Made by a program: the position numbers and the translations under genes | Notes under the pieces: generated by a model | What the model was told of the DNA's origin: nothing | The model's input: only the letters and a program-made list of their open reading frames with translations | Database searches by the model: none | In this document: one piece after another, positions 35,205 through 47,348 of the stretch | Numbering within the stretch: position 1 is the first letter of the stretch | Layout: each line of letters begins with the position of its first letter | Assembly: GCF_029227915.1 (NCBI RefSeq) | Contig: NC_079875.1 | Coordinates: 9,981,001-10,045,000, forward strand | Direction of reading: 5' to 3' | Length of the DNA: 64,000 nucleotides | Source of the DNA: Hydractinia symbiolongicarpus | Taxonomy: Eukaryota; Cnidaria; Hydrozoa; Anthoathecata; Hydractiniidae

Positions 35205-36736
35205 CGAATCAAAAGTTGTCACAGGTGCAGGAAGAGTGGGAAGTTAAAAAAATTACGCAATCGTTGGTTGCAACCTGCGTATGGATCAGAAATGCACAAG
35301 AAAAAAAAATTGTAGCATATATACAAGCATTGGCCTACGAAAACTTCACCTAACTATAACGCTATTCCTATTAGGCTTTTTCGGGCGTTCCAAATCAAGA
35401 AGGGGGAAGGTAGCGCAGATTGTGTCCCATTCCCTAGTAACTTCTGTATCACTTTTGTTCTTGCCTGTTTTTACGTGCAATTTGATGTCAACAAAATCTC
35501 GATGACGTCATCATTTTTCTGCTATCGTCATCGATGTAAACACTGGACCAAAAATTTTTTATTTTCGGCTGAACAGTTAATCATTAATTATTCACGAATT
35601 AAGCCTGTAATTAGCAATCAACGATATATATACACATATTCGATGGAAATTTAAATGTAAAAAATTTAATTCCAGGACCAAAAATTTCTCGTATGTAAAA
35701 AAAAACATTATTAGATCTTAGGAAAATTAAAAAAAAATTGACAAATTGATTCAGTTATTCAAAAGTTACACCCAAAAACCTATGAGGGAATAGGGTTAAA
35801 TGGGAATTCAAAACTATGTACATGTTTGAGCGAGTGAGCATGACCTTAAAATGTGTACGAACTAAAACCCTTCAGAGATAAATATTTTATATATTTTTTA
35901 AATTTTGCAGAAAGAAATATTTTTATGGGTTAACGGATATATAAATATTTTCATAAGAATAAATTGTTGATGGATTTTTATCTTTTTTTATTTAATTTTT
36001 ATATAATTTATATATAATTTTATTCATTTCCTAGTTCGGTTAATATGGAATATTTTTTTTATTTTAATAATTTTCTGGAAATTGATTTTTGTTTTTTCTT
36101 TAAACTGAAGATGTCACTCCCAACCTCTCATTCACAAAAAAACGTTTATTTCATAAGGAGGCTACACAAAAAGAAGGTTTTTCATACATTATGTTGTATT
36201 CTTTATTTTTTACCAATTACCAATATGACTGCCTGGTACAGGGGAGGTCCTATAAATTGACTTGTGTCCGTCCGTCCGTTATCAACATTTCCCAGAATTG
36301 GATCATTAGTTTTTATTTTTATATTGTGCACAAAGACAGAGACCCTCAAATGCTTTCTGAGAAAAAATCTTATCAGCTCAAAAATGGCGGATCTATGCTA
36401 AATGAGCAAAAGCGATCCTGAAATATGATTTTTAGTACATTTTGCTCATTTAGCATAAATACGCGATTGTTGACTGATGTATTCTGCGGATGATTTTTAG
36501 AAAGATTTACCTTTTTATGACGTTTTTCACATTTCTAGTACAATTGTTTTTTTGTTTGTGTTAACTAATAGAGGTTTTTGTGATATTCTTTAAATAGCTT
36601 ATTTAAAATTTTTGTGATTTTAATCCTTTAACTTTTCCATATTTTCGAAAGACGTGTTTGTTGTAACGCACATTGTTTCTTGTTTGATTCTGGAAAACCT
36701 TTATTACCTTTGAGTGGTTAGTCAATGTTTTAACTG
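35205..36736. other. 3' flank of the TRPM2-like gene
   Basis: No exon recognised. AATAAA at 35958-35963 could serve as a poly(A) signal, though that would make a 3' UTR of about 750 nt. A GTCCGTCCGTCCGTT run at 36268-36282 resembles the ends of dispersed repeats. Confidence 0.4.
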
Positions 36737-36801
36737 GAGCCAGTAGCTCAGTTGGTAGAGCGGGAAACATTTCCGACGTGGTTCGAATCCCACTTGGCTC
36801 A
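36737..36801 (+). pseudogene. tRNA-like pseudogene
   Basis: The acceptor arms GAGCCAG and CTTGGCTC pair. The A box TAGCTCAGTTGG and B box GGTTCGAATCC are intact, and the D stem GCTC/GAGC is good. The anticodon arm cannot form a 5-bp stem with a 7-nt loop (GGAAACATTTCC is found instead) and the T stem lacks a base. At 65 nt it is too short for a working tRNA. Confidence 0.6.
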
Positions 36802-37673
36802 ATGCTATAGCTGTTTTATCCTTTCCTAGACAGAATAAACATTTATTTTTCTAACTCAAGTCATTGTAACTTAACGGTAGCTAATGCGTGTGCCATTTCT
36901 TTTAAATTTAAGGAAAAACATAACATGAGAATATAATTGCAATTTCCTCGCAAAAATTCAAGACAAAATTGCTTTCTGACCATAAAAGTAAGGAGTCGCA
37001 AGAAAATATTTTCATCCACATGTTATGCAACACTAAAAAAATAATAACCGATTATCCCGGGCCGCAAAATATCGCCACGTGCCGACTGATTTAGCTTGCG
37101 AGGTCGGGGAAATGACTGAGGGCGATGTTTTTAATAATTATCCATTGCATACACATAACAAAATTCTTTACTGCTAAATATCAACTTTTTTTTTGCAAGT
37201 CAAAAAAATTATCCTAGGAGCACAGAAGCTAAATTGTGCCTGGTGGACCTTAATTTTATCATTTTTAATCCCGTCGTGCTGCCAGCATATGGAGCATGTT
37301 ACAGCTCAAGCAATTGATCTATAATTAAGAAGATAAATGGTAAAAAGAAACAAACAAATATGTTCCTGTGTTTAGTGGATTCAGGTGGATTTAAATTAAA
37401 GATAGCCATGTATGTCGTGTGAACCCTTACTATAAAAGTATGTTCAATATTTGCGCATGAGTATATGCACCAGTGTCGAAGTCGGCTAGCGGGTAATACA
37501 GTGCAGTATCTCACATCGAAGTGGCGATTCGAAACCGACGTTGATTGCGAGGCCAATTTATAGATTAAACTCAGCAGCATAATTTGTTATCGCGTTAATG
37601 TATGCGATATCTCTGAAAAATTATTTCGTAGAACGAAATTTTGGCATAAGCTTTTGCGCTGTACTTTACAGGG

Positions 37674-37752
37674 GATCAGTGGCGCAGTTGGTTAGCGCGT
37701 TGCACTCTGAACGAGTGATCACTGATTCGGTGGTTCAAACCCGCCACTGGTA
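37674..37752 (+). repeat. tRNA-like sequence, possible SINE head
   Basis: GATCAGT pairs with ACTGGTA except at the first position. The D stem GCGC/GCGC and T arm GGTGG-TTCAAAC-CCGCC are good. The anticodon arm GCACT-CTGAACG-AGTGA has one mismatch and would present GAA. One base is missing between the acceptor and D stems and the variable loop is odd, so a pseudogene or SINE head is likelier than a tRNA. An imperfect repeat array follows. Confidence 0.5.
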
Positions 37753-37844
37753 ACACAAACATTTCTCTAATCGAATTAGTCTCGATAATAAAATAAAGTC
37801 TGAATATCTGATGAGTCTTCGTAACCATCTATCAAAAATCGAAA

Positions 37845-38070
37845 TGTGAATGTCGTGCAGTCGAAATAAAGTCTCAGTTACTCTAAGCATCGTTCGTTCA
37901 AAATCAAAATAGTCTCAAATAGCTTCAGTTACTCAAGAAATAGTCTTAATCACACTAAGCAGTCGTCGTTCGAAATAGTCTCAGTTACTCTAACTAAGCA
38001 GCGTTCAATCGCAATAGTCTCAAATGGTCTGAATTACTCACATTCGATACAGTCTCAGTCGCTCAGTACC
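37845..38070. repeat. Imperfect array of AGTCTCAGTTACTC motifs
   Basis: At least six loosely spaced copies of (A)AATAGTCTCAGTTACTC and related forms, with GCA..CGTTCGAAAT between them. They follow the tRNA-like sequence and may be its SINE body. Confidence 0.45.
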
Positions 38071-38224
38071 AGTAAGCAGAAACACAGGAAACAGTTGGAT
38101 TCCACAACCTGGAAGCCACTACAAATAAAGCGCCGAGTTGACAACAAGAAAAATAAAAAAGGCGGGGGTCTTACTCAATTTTTATGTCGTTTTGTTATTA
38201 AGAATTAAAAAAAAATCCTAAAAT

Positions 38225-38449
38225 TTCCTTCAATGCACAGTGTAACTTGTTGACATGCGAAACATTTGAAAGAAAAGAACATTTTCTAACTGAATATTTG
38301 AAATAATTTGAATCCATTCACAACAACAGACAAAATTTGTTTGTTGTTGTAAGAATGAATTTAAGTCATTCCATAATCCAGTTAAATCATGTTCTTTTCT
38401 TTTAAATGTGTCGCACATCAACAAGTTACACCGTGCATTGAAGGAAGAC
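38225..38449. mobile_element. Fold-back element (near-complete hairpin, about 225 bp)
   Basis: The outer arms (CCTTCAATGCACAGTGTAAC and GTTACACCGTGCATTGAAGG) and the inner arms (CACAACAACAGACAAA / TTTGTTTGTTGTTGT) are inverted copies with scattered mismatches. The symmetry point is near 38337. The two open frames crossing it are shadows. It is either a MITE or the source of a long hairpin RNA. Confidence 0.75.
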
Positions 38450-40459
38450 ATGTGGCTTGAGTACATTGTGGAATTTTGTCCGCGCGAAATGCTTACGCCC
38501 TATCCACGTTCTGTTTCAAAGTAACACGCGCGATGAGAGGATTCGCTACTTTTTAAAAAAAATTAGCGCCATAGAAGATCATGTCGTGGAAAATAGTTCA
38601 AGCCAAGTCTGTTGGAGGAATTTACACGGTGACCGGCATTACATGCACACTAGCTTCCTAAACTGCCACCCCATTTTCAAGGCTCCCTTTATCAAAATAA
38701 AAATCGTGTCTGAGTTCCACAAAAACAAAATAAGAATTTCGTCTGGGAGAAGTTTGGCAAACCATTTTGGGAGATTTCATCGCCTTACATCCTGCTTCCT
38801 GTCAAACCTGATACTTGTTAACTCTTTAATATTTCAATTTTTACATTTTTGGACTAAAACGAGTGAGCAAAGGGTACGATTTGTTTTTGCGACTGGGTTA
38901 AAAAACCCTCCCTTACAATAACTTGGGAGGGAAAAACCGTGAAGCTAAAACAAAACTTGTAATCTTTGCATCTAGAAAATAATTTAGATACGAGAATAAG
39001 AAACTAAACTTTTGTCTTAATAATAAAATAGCTCCTCCTGTTGGAAATAGAATTTTCAAAATTTGTGAATTGAGAGACAGTTTTGTGACATTCGTATATG
39101 GACAGAATTTACTAGAGAAATAAAAGCGATACACACGTCTTTATTCAGTCAGTGGTATAATTTTCAAAAAGAAAAAAAATAGTTTTAAAGTATTGTACGT
39201 TATTAATTCTTAGATAAAAAAAATCACTGCATTACTTTCAGTAAACTGTTACAGCACATAAATATTGTAAGTTTTAAAAGTGTAGGAAAGTGATGAGTTG
39301 CTTGAACTTATAAAAGAGACGATTTATGAAATAGTATACTAGAAAACCTTCTCATTTTAGCGCTTTATTCGATTTAAACCCACAAGAAAAAATACATCGC
39401 TTAAGGTTACTGTAAAGGAAAGAACTCACTTGATGAGTAGTCTCAGAAAAACCCTTATAATTTATCAATACTTTTACATTTTTTTTAATTTTTTTTTTGT
39501 TTCTAAATGCTTGATGAAAGACTTTTTTGATGGTGTTATTTTCGTGAGATGTTAATTTTCCAAAAGGGAAGTATAATGAATTAAACACATTTTTTTTTCA
39601 CCGTGCGTTTTAAAATGGCTTCTTTTTCCGAACGCGTGGTCGCAGACGTCTCGTTTTTGCACTATTACATCCAGCATAAATTAAATTCAAAAAGGTTCCC
39701 GGTTTTTTTATTGTAACAACGTCGTTATGAAATTATTTGTAATTATATATAATCAGTCAAAAAAATGCATATTTTTTTCTTTCTGTCGTCATAATTCGCT
39801 AATCAGTAATTTATACAAAAAAATCCGGGAAACTTTTGTGCATAAATTTTTCGGCTTTCCATTACCGAAAATTCCAATGAGCCAATAGGAAGCTTTCGGA
39901 AAAAGAGACCACAAACGTAAAGGCATGTATGCGAAAATTTACTAACGAGATATTTGTTTTTAAAGATTTTCGTAAGTGTTTTGAAAATGTGTGAACTGAG
40001 TATGCAGAAAGATGATGAAAGTGTGAACTTTTTCTTTATGCTGAATATGCGTGCACGCGTTCAGAATTATTAACAGACAGAAGTCAGGGTTACAAAAGAA
40101 AGCTTATATGCATACTCCTTAACTTTGATTTTTTTAATGATTTTTTATATGACAACATTTATATATATATATCGATGGTGAAAGTAAACTATCTAAAAAT
40201 ATTATTATGCATATATTTATACGGTAGTTTCATATCATGTATAATGTTTACAAAAAATATGCGTAACTCATTTTGCACATATTTTCTCAAAGGTGTGAAG
40301 GATATAACACCTCTGAAAAGGCTCTTTCCAGAAAAAATGGATGTTCCAAATATTTTCATGGAAAATTAAATATGTCATTCAAAAGAGAATTTTTTTTTTC
40401 TATATGTCATGAATTTTTTGCAAAAAACCTAGAAAAAAATTTGTTTCCTTTACAGTAAC
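38450..40459. other. Intergenic DNA with short repeat copies, no gene recognised
   Basis: The 154-codon open frame at 38457-38921 starts inside the fold-back element's flank and has no domain or splice context. AGAAAACCTTCTCATTTTAG at about 39342 is related to the repeated unit at 40684. Confidence 0.4.
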
Positions 40460-40943
40460 CTTAAAATGAAAGCAAGACCACTGGTAATGGCACGTTCTTC
40501 TGCTGGAGGATATAATAAAATGACGAGAATTTTACGAAGTTCTATTTACTGTCAGAGAAATGCTTATTAAATACCAATACAGTTATATATCCACAAAGTG
40601 GCGGTTATTACCAAGTACAGTTGAACTATAAAAATCTTGCCTTTTCAATCCGATATTGGAGCTAATTTTCACAAAAATAATACCAGAAAACCTTATCATA
40701 TTAACGCTTTATAAATACATCTCTTAAAATGAAAACAAGACCATCGGTAATGGCACGTTATTGTGCTGGAGGATATAATAAAATGAGGAGACTGTTTCGA
40801 AGTTCTATTTACTGTCAGAGAAATGCTTATTAAACACCAATACAGTTATATATCCACAAAGTGGCGGTTATTATGAAGTACAGTGGTAATATAAAAATCT
40901 AACTTTTTAATCGCATGTTGTAAATAAATTTTCCCAAAAATAA
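40460..40943. repeat. Direct duplication of a 220-bp segment
   Basis: 40460-40680 and 40722-40943 are near-identical. Shared blocks include GGTAATGGCACGTT, GCTGGAGGATATAATAAAAT, TTCTATTTACTGTCAGAGAA and TATATATCCACAAAGTGGCG. The offset is 262 bp. Confidence 0.85.
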
Positions 40944-42285
40944 TTAAAGTCGGAGATTGCATTTTTCTTTTTTTAAGTCTTTCTTGTTAATTTTACTTAT
41001 TTTTTGTTTTTTCAATCAGTCGTTTCAGAAGCTATCAACGTATTCGTCAAAAATAAATTATTTGTCAAAGAATAAGTTAGACAGAAAAGAATCATCCGAC
41101 AAGTGGATTTTTCCACTTGCTAAGCTCAAGGAAAACGTTGTAGAACCAAACTGTAGTCGTAAGTTAAACTGAGCCATTTTTGCCTGAGTTGGTACCACGA
41201 AATTGTGGCGAATCTTCTGAATATTTATGACAAGGGTTACCAAATGAGTGTGATAAACATTATTTGTGAACATTTTATTTTCAGCTTTTTCTCTTTTAAA
41301 ATATAATTTCACGACATTCTTATTTAAACCCATATGTAGCCCCCCTACACAAGGAAAAATGAAACACGCCAATCAAGTAAAATGAAACTAAATTTTTTAT
41401 GTCTGTAAGCAATGCAGTGATTGTTGAATCCAATAATTTCAAGACTAAAGACAAGTTAAAAATCTTTCTTCAATCGCTTTTATTTTTATTTTTATATAGC
41501 GGAACAAAATTCTCTATACAGCTCAAAAGTTATACGAATGTCATTAGGTCGAATTTCTTTGAAAACCCTCCACTCATTTAAACCTACCTAGCCTACCTAT
41601 ACCTTCCACAAACTACCGGTGCATATTCCCAAAAATATTTTGTCTTAATCGCCCAAACTATTGCAGTAATTAAACACAGCCACCGACACCGCCGCTCAAA
41701 CCTTTTAACTTAAAAATACCCCAAAGCATGATCAAAAATGACGCTACCTGACGCGCACGCAAACCTATGCATTCCACAAGTAATCATAACCACATACCTT
41801 TACAAGAAAGTTCTCGAGTTGCTTTTAGACAAAACTAAATCTTTGTAGCAATGTAACTATGGTGGATGAGATAATCAACTAAGGACAAAGCTTAATCGAA
41901 AGGAAGCTACTCGAGAGCTTTCTGCTTCCATAATATGCACATATAACTCTATGATATATAATATCGCATAACCAGCGTTCCAAAGACGCGTTATTTCGAT
42001 TGATCGACATCTAAAAGAAAATTGGAAATGAATAATATATATACAAGTGCTTAAAGAGATAAGAAAAATTTAAATAAACTGGCTATGGACTGAATAGCAA
42101 TGGACTCCATAAATTAGATAGGATGAGGATAAAAAAATTGTTGAACAAACCAAACTTCACGCATTTTTGTAAGATTATAGAAGATGAAACTAGAAAAAAA
42201 AAATTGTGAATATCGTAGTAATATGCTTATCTTGAAACGTTTTTTTTTTATTTTGTTTTTCTGTTAACTTTTATAAACTTACATC
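40944..42285. other. Intergenic DNA, nothing recognised
   Basis: AT-rich, no convincing exon or repeat borders. Confidence 0.4.
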
Positions 42286-42635
42286 TTAAAAGGGCTACGA
42301 AACGGCTGTTGATTTTCGACTTTAGTGACTTACACGAAAGTCGAACTGATGGCGGCCAAAAACAAACTGGCTATTTTTCCGGCATGTATGTAACTTACAG
42401 ACTCGAACATATAGATATATCTAGAATATTTATCTTCTCCAGCCTTGGTCATGTTTTCATCCAGAATAAGTCTCGCTGAGATATTTCTTTGTAATATACT
42501 TTTCGAAAAAAATATTGAACCAGCGAGCAAAGTGCGCTGGTCTGTTCATTGCGCAAAACGGTTTTTGCTGGATTTATAATATGTGCGCTGGATATACGGA
42601 ATGTGAGCATTTTAACCGGTTCGTAGCCCCTTTAA
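42286..42635. mobile_element. piggyBac-like MITE with TTAA target sites
   Basis: TTAA at 42286-42289 and 42632-42635 flanks inverted ends AAGGGCTACGAAACGG and (inverted) AGGGGCTACGAACCGG. The 342-bp interior has no coding sequence. TTAA duplication is the mark of piggyBac-type insertion. Confidence 0.75.
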
Positions 42636-43056
42636 TGCAAATATTTTAATTTTCGGGTTTCTAGTTGTTTGCTTGTCATTTTAATTACACAGCACCTTAA
42701 GGTCAGCATTCATAACCCGATCAGACATTTCATTAAGCACCGATATTTTCTGATGTTTGATGGACTGTTTGATCGGTTTACGTGTGTATATGCATGCATA
42801 ATTTTTCCATTTTTTGAAAATAAGGGAAAAATTGTGTTTGACGGTGTTTAATGAAATATGTTCCAGAACACATTTTCATCAAGCATTTATTTTCATCAAA
42901 ATGGTAAAATTTGATGTTTGATCGGTTTGGTGGAGTTTTTCATCATTTATTTTGATTTTCGAACGTTTTTATTCCTTTTTCGAACGTCAAACGTTCGAAC
43001 TTTTAATCTGTTTTTTGATCTGTTCATTGAGAGTGACTGAGAAAAGCTATTTATTG

Positions 43057-43367
43057 AATGGGGCGTTTATCACAGAGGGCACTTTTTAGATGAGGCGTTT
43101 ATCACAGAGGGCACTTATTTGATGGGGCGTTTTTCACAGAGGTCACTTATTTGATGGGGCGTTTATCACAGAGGGCACTTATTGGATGGGGTGTTTACCA
43201 CAGAGGACACTTATTTGATGGGGCGTTTATCACAGAGGTCGCTTATTTGATGGAGCGTTTATCACAGAGGGCACGTATTGGATGGGGCGTTTATCACAGA
43301 GAAGGGCACTTATTAGATGGGGCGTTTATCACAGGGGGGCACTTATTAGAAGGAGGGTGTTTAATAA
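43057..43367. repeat. Minisatellite of 32 bp
   Basis: About ten units of GATGGGGCGTTTATCACAGA followed by GGGCACTTATTT. The frames open across it are repeat artefacts. Confidence 0.9.
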
Positions 43368-43624
43368 AGGAAATACTGTGTATGTAGTGTTTTTAATAAT
43401 TAACAAGCAAACAATAAAAACCGAAAAAATTGAAACGTGTGCTTGTCGTGGTCAAAAAAAACAAAAACAACAAACATAAACAAGTTCACAAACCTTAAAA
43501 ACATCCAAAAAATACTTCGGAAGAAAAAAATATTTGCACGCGTGCGTTCGCATCTCTCATATTTTTTTATCCTGCTACATTTTTCTAAAACACCACATTC
43601 TGACGTTCAAAAGTTCTCCCACGG

Positions 43625-43845
43625 GAGTTACACCGCTTTCATTAACAGTAAATTGTCTATTTAGGTTGGAGTTACACTGCTTTCATTAACATGTAATTGT
43701 GTGTCAAGGATGGAATTACACTGCTTTCATTAACAGGTAATTGTCTATTAAGGTTGGAATTACACTGCTTTCATTAACAGTTAATTGTCTATCAATGTTG
43801 GAATTACACTGCTTTCATTAAAAAGTAATTGCCTATCAAGGTTGA
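43625..43845. repeat. Minisatellite of 44-45 bp
   Basis: Five units containing GGAATTACACTGCTTTCATT and AACAGGTAATTGTCTATTAA. Confidence 0.88.
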
Positions 43846-43994
43846 ATTCCATTATGAGCCCATTGCAATAGGGTGCCAACATATTTTAACCCTTAGAATA
43901 CACTCCCGTTTTTATGGCTAAGAAAAATTAGCTACCTAAAATTTGAGTTTCAATTGGTGGCAGGATGATGATGTTTCGTACCGTTGGGTAAACG

Positions 43995-44115
43995 CTTTTC
44001 TTATATAAGAATATGCATTATAAGACTATCAGAGAGGGATTTCAGGTTAAAAACAATAGATCCATTGTAGAACGATAGAGAAACGACAATAATAATCAGC
44101 CTGGGTAGAATTTAA
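43995..44115. repeat. Dispersed repeat shared with 33760-33850
   Basis: Both contain TATAAGA(A/C)TATCAG, then AGGTTAAAAACA, then CAGC(C/A)TG followed by GGTTAGAATTTA or GGGTAGAATTTA, in the same order and orientation. Confidence 0.5.
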
Positions 44116-45342
44116 ATATTCTCATAAAATGGTATAGCCGATTTATAGAGTCTTTCTAGACACACAGAGCACTTTTTACAACAACCTAGTCCTTAAGAGT
44201 TACAGTGATCTGTCTGTGCAGCGGCGAATTAATGTTTTTTTTGAGTGGTGTAAGATAGCTTCGAATGTGCTAAATCAAGGACCAAGCACAACTAAGGTTT
44301 GAGGTCATTGTAAGCTCCCTAATGAGCCCAAGTCTGCGCCCTGGAAACGAACGCCCTTTAACGCCCTCCAGTAGTTAAGGTTGGTTAAAAATTAACGCCT
44401 AAACTTGTCCATGAAAGTGGTCATTTTTGTTTCTTTTACTTTAAATCTCGTATTTCTTGCAATTGACAACTGGGAAGAGACGTGGCCGGTTAAAAAATGT
44501 ACTCCAACACTAATAAGATTCGGTTTAATAAACGTTAGACTCCGTACAAAACAAATAACACGATGGTGGAGTTTTTTTTTAAATATTAAATAAGTTTATA
44601 TATTTAACCTTTCAATTTTACTAAACATAATTTTACAACAATTAGTAGAACATTATATGACTACGAGGGACTAATTTACGACATAACACAACATATTCCT
44701 AGCTAACGATTTAACAGTTCAACTTTGAAATTTCATGACCAACCACAATATCCTCTCCTACATCGAACTTTTTATATAAACTTCTTGAACCTCTTAAACA
44801 CAGATCTCAAACCAGATCTCAACAGAGCAAAACAAAGTTTTGTGCGTATATGTGTGACTGCAGTTGAAATGGGTCTGTTCTTCTTATCCGCTATCATTTC
44901 CGAAATCCGACTGTAAAAAGTGATGCATTCGCGACCCATGCTTCCGTGAATTGAATAGCGGCGTGAAACTGCCATTATCAACACTCAAAATTCTACGATT
45001 GTAACTTCTTTTCTTCTCGTTCTCGTTTGAAATGAAAGATTGCTGTAAAGTTTGGTTGTTGTACCTCGAGGCAGTGGGGTCAAAAACCCTTACGTCAAAA
45101 AATGCCTGTTGGCCGTTTATCCAAAAATCACCAGCACGAAAGTCCGCGGTCAGTCAGCGGTAGCAAATTTGGTTCTAACTGTACGTCATGACAAACATTC
45201 TTGAGTAACTTTGATGTGAGGTGACGAATGTCGTTGTGACGTCTCGTAACAAAGCCACCCATCTTTCACTTCATGCTGTGTTCATTCATGCTCTATTTTG
45301 GACCGATGTCAACGATTTTCGGTGGAGTTTTGTGCTCTTGCA

Positions 45343-45408
45343 TCACGTGATTTGACGCACATTTATAAGTTGACGTCACTATAATTTGAAATGGATAAAA
45401 TGACGTCA
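45343..45408 (+). promoter_or_regulatory. E-box and twin CRE sites upstream of the coiled-coil gene
   Basis: Two perfect CRE palindromes TGACGTCA lie at 45371-45378 and 45401-45408, 30 bp apart, and a palindromic E-box TCACGTGA lies at 45343-45350. Further TGACGT/ACGTCA cores are near 45183 and 45236. The first ATG of the gene is at 45474. CREB/ATF and bHLH-zip factors bind such sites; use here is inferred. Confidence 0.6.
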
Positions 45409-45473
45409 AATTTATTGACCGTTTGAGATTTAATCTTGTCTTTCGTCGTGTTGAGATCGCCAAAAAACCGAAA

Positions 45474-46553
45474 ATGAGTGCAGTTGTTCAAAATAAGATT
45501 TGCGAAGAAAGAATAGTAGAATTCGGACCATGTGTTTGCATGTGTCATATTCATGGATGTAACAACAAACAGGTATTATTATTTCTCTTCTTCTTCTTCT
45601 CCTTCCTTTTCTTCTTCTTCTTCTTCTTCTTCTTCCATCTTCTTCTTTCTCAGCTAGACGACTGGACTTTAGAATAACTACTTTATCCACTGACTGAAGA
45701 AATCAGCATCGACCGTTATTTCGTGAGTCAATGCAAGGACTTCGTTTACTCTTCTTTCGTTTTTTATGTCGAGGACATTGCATTGTCAGGCATAAAGATG
45801 TGTAAAACATTGAAGCTACGAAACTTCCTTTCTTCTTGTTCTTGTTCTTTTTCTTTTTTTGTTTTTGTTGTTGTTGTTTTTCTTCTTCTTCTTCCTTTTT
45901 TTCTTCTTCATCTTCTTCTAGCAATAATAACAATCTATCATTTTTCCTTCTAGATTTACATCGAAAGTTTAGAAAGCGAAGTTGAATATTTGAAAGGTTT
46001 TCTTCAAGTCACTGAAGAAAAAAACAAAATGGTTGAAAACTTGCAAGAAAAGATTTGCAGTTTAAACGACGTCATCGCATCTAAAGAAGAGTTGGTGAAC
46101 GTGATTGCCAAAGAAAAAGCTAACCTGAAACTCGCATATTTCGAAAATTGCGAAGAAACACAAGATCTGAAAGAAAAAGTTGCCGAGTTGAAAAACGAAG
46201 TATCTGTTCAAATTAACAACGCATCAGTTCTTGCAACCAAACTGAAAGAAAGCATTGCTGTTATCAAAGAGTTGCGAGCTGATACCAACTGCTGGAAAGA
46301 AGCTGCAACAAGCTTTCATCTGAAAAACGAAAATCTCTCGAAAGAAATGGACGATCTAATAGTTAAAGCAATCGACATTTTGAAGCCAACGCAATTGTTC
46401 AGACGTTTACGACAATCGAAGAAAGAAATTGCCGTAACTGCGCTTTTGCAGGCTTCTCAAAAACGTCTTTCGACGGACATATACTCCAAAATCAATTTAG
46501 GAGATACAATTTTTGTGTCCTTGGGTCCATCTAAGGATGCAAGGCTTATATAA
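45474..46553 (+). CDS. Coiled-coil protein with a short cysteine-rich N-terminus
   Basis: Exons 45474-45572 and 45954-46553 join in phase 0; donor gtatta, acceptor ccttctag. The product has 232 residues. The N-terminus has a compact Cys/His cluster (CVCMCHIHGCNN, about residues 21-32). Residues about 35-155 are a charged heptad-rich coiled coil (ESLESEVEYLKGF, ENLQEKICSLNDVIASKEEL, ETQDLKEKVAELKNEV). The C-terminal 75 residues (LKPTQLFRRLRQSKKEIAVT onward) look helical and basic. I do not recognise the family. The ATG is the first in the exon; no other ATG precedes it in frame nearby. The intron holds TTC microsatellites. The codon pattern is regular and the frame long, so the gene is probably real. 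Confidence 0.75.
45578..45940. repeat. TTC/CTT microsatellites in the coiled-coil gene intron
   Basis: Two pyrimidine tracts (about 45583-45655 and 45832-45921) of TTC triplets. They create long lysine/arginine/glutamate-rich shadow frames on the minus strand. Confidence 0.85.
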
Positions 46554-47348
46554 ACGATTATATAATTGGGCCTTCGACGTAGTTGTTTCATATTTTTTTT
46601 AAAAAATTGATCTTTTCCTCAGCTTTTTATGTACTTATATATTACCTTTCCTATTTCAAACCTACAAGACACACAGATTGAATAATCGAGCCAATGTCAA
46701 TGGATATTATCATCAGTTCGATGAGTAACATGGTTGTGAATCAATGATGTTATCTCCAAAAAAACTGACTGATTTATCACCTTTTTGTCCATGTTCTCTT
46801 GTCAGGGTTGAAATCGGAATGGCACCTAAGGAATGAGAGGATTGACTGACTTCGGTCATTTAAATTTATTATTTTGTAAATATTTTTGTAATATTTTAAT
46901 ATTTTTATAATTTTTATAACTATTAGCTATTTTTTTCTCCCATTATTAAGGACGCTATAAATTCCTGCAAAAATGCTGTTGGTGCACAGACTGAGAAAGT
47001 TGTGCTTCGCAAAAATTGATAATGATGCACTTAATTGACATAATTACGGTATTTTTTTGCTTCGCGTTCAGTGTTTACATATATTTGATAGGAATTTTGT
47101 CCAAAGGTCTTGTTGCATTTCTGTTCCATCTACATATGTCTAATAAAAATTCGCAAAAAGTGACAAATTTTTTGCTAAGTTACTTATATCTTTTACCGAC
47201 TAACAATTTTTGCGGATTTTTTTATCTGATCAAACATTCTTTTTCTTTTTCGCGATAGTCTTCTTTTTAATTAACGTTCCTAGTGAGCGTAGCAGGGGCA
47301 AAAAAATCCGACAAGAAAATAAAGAAGCAGGAGTTAAGGATCCAAGTA
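46554..47348. other. 3' flank of coiled-coil gene, nothing recognised
   Basis: AT-rich; no exon, RNA or repeat identified. Confidence 0.4.

Noticed and set aside
38457-38921. 154-codon open frame
   Set aside because: Begins at the edge of a fold-back element, has no domain, and its composition is that of AT-rich noncoding DNA.
43151-43479. Gly/Arg-rich open frames
   Set aside because: They are translations of the 32-bp minisatellite; a 32-bp unit rotates through all frames.
45430-45933. Lys/Arg/Glu-rich minus-strand frames
   Set aside because: Produced by TTC microsatellites in the intron of the coiled-coil gene.
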